Shown here: one piece after another, positions 5,727 through 9,523 of the stretch | Numbering within the stretch: the first letter of the stretch is position 1 | Layout: each line of letters opens with the position of its first letter | From: Peptococcaceae bacterium | GTDB taxonomy: Bacteria; Bacillota; Desulfitobacteriia; Desulfitobacteriales; Syntrophobotulaceae | Length of the DNA stretch: 9,523 nt | Direction of reading: 5' to 3' | Assembly: GCA_012523535.1 (NCBI GenBank) | Contig: JAAYII010000373.1 | Coordinates: 1-9,523 of the forward strand | Notes under the pieces: model-generated | Databases searched by the model: none | The model's input: only the letters and a program-made list of their open reading frames with translations | Told to the model about the DNA's origin: nothing | Translations under genes and position numbers: made by a program

Positions 5727-6752
5727 ATGAGACCATTAGACAGGTATTCCCGACAGACTATCTTTCAAGAAATTGGGGAAGAAGGTCAGCTAAAACTTTT
5801 ACAATCAAAGGTTGCGGTAATAGGCATGGGCGCTTTGGGCACCGTCATTGCCAACAATCTATGCAGAGCGGGGGTAGGCTATCTTCGATTGGTAGACCGG
5901 GATTATGTGGAACTCAGTAATCTTCAGCGCCAGACTTTATATAATGAGCAGGATGCCGCCGATCAGATGCCAAAAGCCGTTGCAGCCGTCAAACACTTAG
6001 AAAAAATCAATTCTGAAATACAGATAGAAGCGGTCTTAAAAGATGTCAATTCCGGCAACGTTGAAAGCATCCTGGACGGTATGGATTTAGTGGTCGATGG
6101 TACCGATAATCTGGAAACTCGTCTCTTGATCAACGATGCTTGTTTGAAAAATAATATTCCTTGGGTTCATGGGGCTGCACTGGCCGGATCCGGGCTAACC
6201 ATGAACATTATTCCCGGCCAGACCCCCTGTTTACGTTGCCTTCACCCGGAACTGCCCGCCCCGGGATCGCATCCCACCTGTAGTACCGCCGGAGTCTTAG
6301 GAATGATTACCGGAATTATCGGCTGTCTGGAATCTACAGAAGCAATTAAAATACTGATTGGCAGTCCTCGAATCAATCGCAAACTATGCGTGGTAAATAT
6401 CTGGTATAATCAGTTTACTTATTTGGATATAGAACAAAACCCCCGCTGCCTGGCCTGCGTGGAGCACAAGTTTGAATATCTGAACAGCGTCAAGGGTTCT
6501 TATACCGTCAGTCTATGTGGCCGGGATTCCATCCAGGTCATCCCGGCCAAGGCCGGAGATATCGACTTTCAAACCATGGCGGAGAAACTGAAAAACTTAG
6601 GCACGGTCAAATATAACCCCTTTACTCTGAATTTTTCTGCCTCTAATAGCAATTTGGAAATTACCTTGTTTCAAGATGGACGGGCAATCATTAAGAACGT
6701 CAAAGACGATCAGACCGCCAAATCGGCTTATGCTGAATATATTGGATTATAA
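5727..6752 (+). CDS. MoeB/ThiF/HesA-family (E1-like) adenylyltransferase with extra C-terminal domain
   Basis: E1-like enzymes use ATP to adenylate the C-terminal glycine of small sulfur carriers such as MoaD or ThiS. Numbered from ATG 5727: DRYSRQTIFQEIG near the start is typical of MoeB; GMGALGT (33-39) is the nucleotide-binding glycine loop; RDYVELSNLQRQ (58-69) carries the ATP-contact Arg, Asn and Gln; DGTDN (124-128) holds the Mg-site Asp. The zinc pairs are CLRC (168-171) and CLAC (241-244), and HPTCSTAGVLG holds the conserved Cys185. Residues from about 260 (LCGRDSIQVIPAKA ... ITLFQDGRAIIKN ... YAEYIGL) form an additional small domain found in some Firmicute and archaeal E1-like proteins in place of the rhodanese domain of MoeZ. 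The longer reading from TTG 5718 is rejected because it touches the Shine-Dalgarno; GGAGGG (5712-5717) is 9 bases before ATG 5727. Carrier partner unknown. Confidence 0.9.
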   Translation: MRPLDRYSRQTIFQEIGEEGQLKLLQSKVAVIGMGALGTVIANNLCRAGVGYLRLVDRDYVELSNLQRQTLYNEQDAADQMPKAVAAVKHLEKINSEIQIEAVLKDVNSGNVESILDGMDLVVDGTDNLETRLLINDACLKNNIPWVHGAALAGSGLTMNIIPGQTPCLRCLHPELPAPGSHPTCSTAGVLGMITGIIGCLESTEAIKILIGSPRINRKLCVVNIWYNQFTYLDIEQNPRCLACVEHKFEYLNSVKGSYTVSLCGRDSIQVIPAKAGDIDFQTMAEKLKNLGTVKYNPFTLNFSASNSNLEITLFQDGRAIIKNVKDDQTAKSAYAEYIGL

Positions 6753-6803
6753 GCAGCGAGAAAAGGATCAATCGTCTGATATGCAGATTACCAAACTATG
6801 CCC

Positions 6804-6832
6804 AACGCCGAAAAATGGCGTTTTCTTTTTTT
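6804..6832 (+). terminator. Rho-independent terminator of the sulfur-transfer operon
   Basis: AACGCC (6804-6809) pairs with GGCGTT (6817-6822), optionally extended by a G-T pair, around an A-rich loop. A T-rich tract at 6821-6832 is broken by a single C. It lies about 50 bases after the adenylyltransferase stop. Confidence 0.88.
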
Positions 6833-6872
6833 AACCGTTTAACAAAGAAAAAGACAAGTTTTTCAAAAACAA

Positions 6873-6881
6873 TGTTAAAAT
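6873..6881 (+). promoter_or_regulatory. Possible extended -10 promoter of the amidohydrolase
   Basis: TGT directly before TAAAAT (6876-6881) looks like an extended -10 element. The only -35-like bases are AAGACA at 6851-6856, 19 bases away, which is poor. A promoter is needed here because a terminator precedes the gene; this is the best candidate seen. Confidence 0.4.
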
Positions 6882-6932
6882 AGGATTTAAGAATTGAACA
6901 GATAAGAAAACAATACAAAGGAGGTTGAAAAG

Positions 6933-8642
6933 ATGGTCATTGCCGATACCGTGTTTTTAAACGGAAAAGTTGCCACTGTTGACCGGAACTTCAGCTTCAA
7001 GCGTGCCATTGCCATAAAAAACGGATGGATCATCGACGTTGGTGAGAACTGGGAGATTAAGGACTATGTCGGTTCCAGCACCAGCGTCATTGACCTGGCA
7101 GGAAAAGTCATTCTCCCCGGAATTCATGACGCTCATGTTCACCTTAGCGATTATATCGACAATCTACATTGCCTGGATTGTAGTCGCACACGAATTAAGA
7201 CCCTGGATGATTTACGAGCAATTCTTGCCGAACGGGCCAAAACCCTTCCACCTGGCGCCTGGATTCGCGGAACCTGCCTGGAATCCGACTGTATAGCAGA
7301 ATGCCGTGAGGAAGGGCGCAGCGTTACCTGTCATGATCTTGATCCCGTAACTCCCAATCACCCGGTTGTCATTACCTTCCGGGACGGGCACACCTTCCTG
7401 GTCAACAGCAAAGCCATGGAAATTTGCGGAATTACCAGGGAAACCCCTGATTTGCCCGAAAAAGAAATCGAGCGAGACGCAAATGGCGAACTAAACGGGA
7501 TTTTTCAGGAAGTCAGGGCCTTACAGCTTATTTTTTCCAAGATACCGCGCTTGACGGTGGATGAAATAAAAAACAATCTGGTAGAAGGGCAGAAACTCTT
7601 AAACAGCTGGGGCTACACCAGTTACACGGATTGCCTGTTGGGACCCGCCAATAATAACCGGGAGTCCGGAGCCTCCGGCGAGCGCGCCATCTTTGCTTAT
7701 CGCAAACTGCAGGAAGAGGGCCTGATGACAGCCCGCGTTTCTCTTGGTTTTTACTCCGGCCAGGACGGCAAACAATCCTACGATATTCTAAAAAACGATC
7801 TGGACAATTTCCCCTTCCCGGACTTTCCGGACCGGAATTGGCTGGATCTGCACCTGATCAAGCTTTTCTGCGACGGGCTGTACATGACCCACACCGCCTG
7901 GATGAAAGAAGACTATGCCGATGCCCCCGGCCAGCGCGGGAAATCATGTTTTCTCGGTCCTGACGCCAGCGATGAGGAACAGGAACAGGAACTGCGAAAG
8001 ATTATTCAACTTGTTCATGACCGCGGATACCAGGTCGGTATACACGCTATTGGCAACAGAGCCGTCCAAGCGGCCGTCGACGCCATTATTGCCGCTCAGC
8101 AGGCCAACCCGGGTAAACCCCGGCGTCATTACCTGATACATGGAGATGTGCTGGGGGACCTGCAAGATCTGCGGAGGGCCGTAAAGCATGGAATCGGGAT
8201 TTCCGCCCAATCCGCTCTGGCCGACTATAATTATGAAATCGCCATAGAACGTTGCGGCCGGCAAAAAGGGGAGGCGCTTATGGGGCTTAGACACCTGGTA
8301 GATATGGGCTGTCATATTGCCAACGGTTCCGATGCCGTAGGCGGGGAATACGGTGACTGGCTACATACTATCCAAGCGGCGGTGACACGACGCTCCCGCG
8401 TTACAGGAAAAGTATATCGTCCTGATCTGGCCATAACGGTTGAAGAGGCTGTCCGTCAGTTCACCATGGGCGGAGCCTACCAAGAGTATATGGAAGACGT
8501 TCGAGGTTCAATCGAACCGGGCAAAGTTGCCGACTTCACGGTTCTTGACAGGGACATCTTCACCATCGACCCTGAAACCATCGATCAAACCAAGATTGTA
8601 ATGACCATGGTGGACGGGAAAATTGTTTACCAAAGGGATTAA
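6933..8642 (+). CDS. YtcJ-like metal-dependent amidohydrolase (Amidohydrolase_3 family)
   Basis: The protein belongs to the amidohydrolase superfamily, whose members hydrolyse amide or related bonds with a metal-activated water in a TIM barrel. Residues 1-60 and about 520-569 form the split beta-sandwich (VFLNGKVATVD...LAGKVILPGI; GSIEPGKVADFTVLD...MTMVDGKIVY). The barrel carries DAHVH (His68, His70), LIKLFCDG (Lys310), VGIHAIGNRA (His371), HYLIHGD (His399, His403) and NGSDA (Asp467), matching the metal and catalytic positions. The length of 569 is typical of YtcJ-like enzymes; N-substituted formamide deformylase is a known relative. Substrate is not readable from sequence. The product is cytoplasmic, with no signal peptide. 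AAAGGAGGT (6917-6925) is 7 bases before the ATG and fixes the start. Codon choice is more GC-rich than in the left half of the window. It has its own transcript after the terminator at 6832. Confidence 0.9.
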   Translation: MVIADTVFLNGKVATVDRNFSFKRAIAIKNGWIIDVGENWEIKDYVGSSTSVIDLAGKVILPGIHDAHVHLSDYIDNLHCLDCSRTRIKTLDDLRAILAERAKTLPPGAWIRGTCLESDCIAECREEGRSVTCHDLDPVTPNHPVVITFRDGHTFLVNSKAMEICGITRETPDLPEKEIERDANGELNGIFQEVRALQLIFSKIPRLTVDEIKNNLVEGQKLLNSWGYTSYTDCLLGPANNNRESGASGERAIFAYRKLQEEGLMTARVSLGFYSGQDGKQSYDILKNDLDNFPFPDFPDRNWLDLHLIKLFCDGLYMTHTAWMKEDYADAPGQRGKSCFLGPDASDEEQEQELRKIIQLVHDRGYQVGIHAIGNRAVQAAVDAIIAAQQANPGKPRRHYLIHGDVLGDLQDLRRAVKHGIGISAQSALADYNYEIAIERCGRQKGEALMGLRHLVDMGCHIANGSDAVGGEYGDWLHTIQAAVTRRSRVTGKVYRPDLAITVEEAVRQFTMGGAYQEYMEDVRGSIEPGKVADFTVLDRDIFTIDPETIDQTKIVMTMVDGKIVYQRD

Positions 8643-8717
8643 TCTTAAAGGATAAAGCCAAATCAATTCCCGACACTGGTTTACTCTATTAAAGATCAAG
8701 GTGAGGGTTAAAAAGTT

Positions 8718-9263
8718 ATGGATTATTATATAAGCTATTATTCTTCTCCTCTGGGAAAGATAATCTTAGCCAGCGACGGCCCAAGTCTGACTGGGCTATG
8801 GTTTGAAAAAAAGCAAAGATACTACCCTGATCTTAGTCGGGCAAAAGCCGTCCAAGCTGCCGGGATTCCGGCCCTTAAAGCTGCACAGGAATGGCTTGAC
8901 CGTTATTTTGCCGGGGAAAAACCAGAGATAGCTGAACTTCCGCTGGCGCCGGCCGGCGGGGAATTTCGGAAAGCCGTTTGGAAAATCCTTTGTGAAATAC
9001 CTTACGGCAGCGTTACAACTTACGGTGAAATCGCCAAAAGAATCGCCTCAGAAAGAGGTATGTCCAAAATGGCAGCCCAAGCGGTGGGCGGCGCTGTAGG
9101 TCATAACCCAATCAGTATCATTATCCCGTGCCACCGGGTAGTCGGCTCTAACGGCAGTCTCACTGGCTACGGGGGCGGCATTGCCATCAAGGTAAAATTG
9201 CTGACGCTGGAAGGTGTAGATATGAGCAAACTGTTTATTCCCAAAAAAGGTACTGCCCTATAA
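8718..9263 (+). CDS. ogt: Methylated-DNA--protein-cysteine S-methyltransferase (O6-alkylguanine-DNA alkyltransferase)
   Basis: This is a suicide DNA repair protein that transfers an alkyl group from O6-alkylguanine (or O4-alkylthymine) to its own cysteine. The active-site motif is IIPCHRVV with Cys138. Around it are EFRKAVWKILCEIPYGSVTTYGEIA (82-106), the helix-turn-helix entry of the C-terminal domain, AVGGAVGHNP (122-131), and GSLTGYGGG with LLTLEG (161-166) closing the domain. Residues 1-75 are the small N-terminal RNase H-like domain. At 181 residues it has the normal Ogt length without the Ada regulatory domain. AAGGTGAGG (8698-8706) lies 11 bases before the ATG. It starts 75 bases after the amidohydrolase with no terminator between, so co-transcription is likely, although the two functions have no known link. 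Confidence 0.95.
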   Translation: MDYYISYYSSPLGKIILASDGPSLTGLWFEKKQRYYPDLSRAKAVQAAGIPALKAAQEWLDRYFAGEKPEIAELPLAPAGGEFRKAVWKILCEIPYGSVTTYGEIAKRIASERGMSKMAAQAVGGAVGHNPISIIIPCHRVVGSNGSLTGYGGGIAIKVKLLTLEGVDMSKLFIPKKGTAL

Positions 9264-9405
9264 ATTTGGGGACATCTTATATGCTATGCTCCCTAAAATA
9301 AGGAACAGTTAAAAAATAAGTATTAATTTACAATTATCTCTTATAATTTACCCTATATATGATAAAAGAAAACAATTCAAAGGATACAATGGAAGGGCAA
9401 GCTCA

Positions 9406-9523
9406 ATGGTAATGGTCAATAAAAATGATATGGAAGACAGGCAAAATAGCTTAATAGGATCCTTTCAATCATTCTTTGGCAAAAAAGAACTGCTGGCCAA
9501 AGTGATCGAGTACTTTCCTTACC
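9406..9523 (+). CDS. N-terminus of an unidentified protein (cut by window edge)
   Basis: From ATG 9406 the frame is open to the right edge, about 39 residues: polar at first (MVMVNKNDMEDRQN), then SFQSFFGKKELLAKVIEYFP. The latter resembles the helix that leads into a PAS sensor domain in Firmicute regulators (KVIE-F-P-P), but too little is visible to be sure. GGAAGGG (9391-9397) lies 8 bases before ATG 9406; an in-frame ATG at 9412 is the alternative start. A TATAAT at 9342-9347 could be its -10, with no clear -35 upstream. Bases 9264-9340 hold no recognisable feature. Confidence 0.5.
   Translation, partial: MVMVNKNDMEDRQNSLIGSFQSFFGKKELLAKVIEYFPY

Noticed and set aside
7944..8315. 123-codon minus-strand reading frame
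   Set aside because: It is an antisense shadow of the conserved amidohydrolase barrel, whose codon pattern and motifs are unambiguous on the + strand.
1..9523. CRISPR arrays, tRNA or rRNA genes, insertion sequences, phage integration sites
   Set aside because: No spaced direct repeats, cloverleaf, transposase or integrase fragments were seen.

Overview
The window looks like a chromosomal segment of a low-to-mid-GC, spore-forming-type Firmicute. Strong AGGAGG-like ribosome binding sites, short stem plus T-run terminators, TTGACA/TATAAT-like promoters and a perfect Spo0A-type box all point that way. The protein families would fit the Desulfitobacterium/Desulfosporosinus group, but that placement is inference from family resemblance, not a search. 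All recognisable genes lie on the + strand.

Left part (1-2240). The tail of an unidentified helical protein ends at a clear terminator. A promoter follows, overlapped by a long perfect palindrome made of four 9-bp half-sites. Behind it sits a YtrA-type GntR regulator and a multi-pass membrane protein with DUF5808-like and bacterial PH-like segments, a known kind of pairing. Both appear damaged. The regulator has an in-frame TAA before its C-terminal tail, and the membrane gene is split by an apparent one-base frameshift near 1061-1067. The unit closes with a strong terminator at 2213-2238.

Middle part (2240-4358). A 300-base non-coding stretch holds a tandem 12-bp repeat, a perfect Spo0A box and a hairpin-rich segment that may be a structured RNA; I could not assign it to a known class. 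It leads into a lipoprotein gene whose well-placed start codon is out of frame with its signal peptide, a third apparent lesion. Next comes a cytoplasmic coiled-coil protein with an internal glycine-rich repeat.

Sulfur-transfer unit (4390-6832). A near-consensus promoter drives a class V, cysteine-desulfurase-like PLP enzyme and an E1-like MoeB/ThiF/HesA adenylyltransferase with an extra C-terminal domain. The unit ends at a terminator. The pair suggests persulfide generation plus activation of a ubiquitin-like sulfur carrier, but no carrier protein is encoded in the window.

Right part (6850-9523). A YtcJ-type metal-dependent amidohydrolase of unknown substrate is followed by an O6-alkylguanine-DNA alkyltransferase. 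The start of another gene, cut by the window edge, lies last. Most of the interest is in the broken YtrA-type operon with its four-half-site operator, the unassigned leader at 2280-2530, the repeat-containing coiled-coil protein and the carrier-less sulfur-transfer pair.
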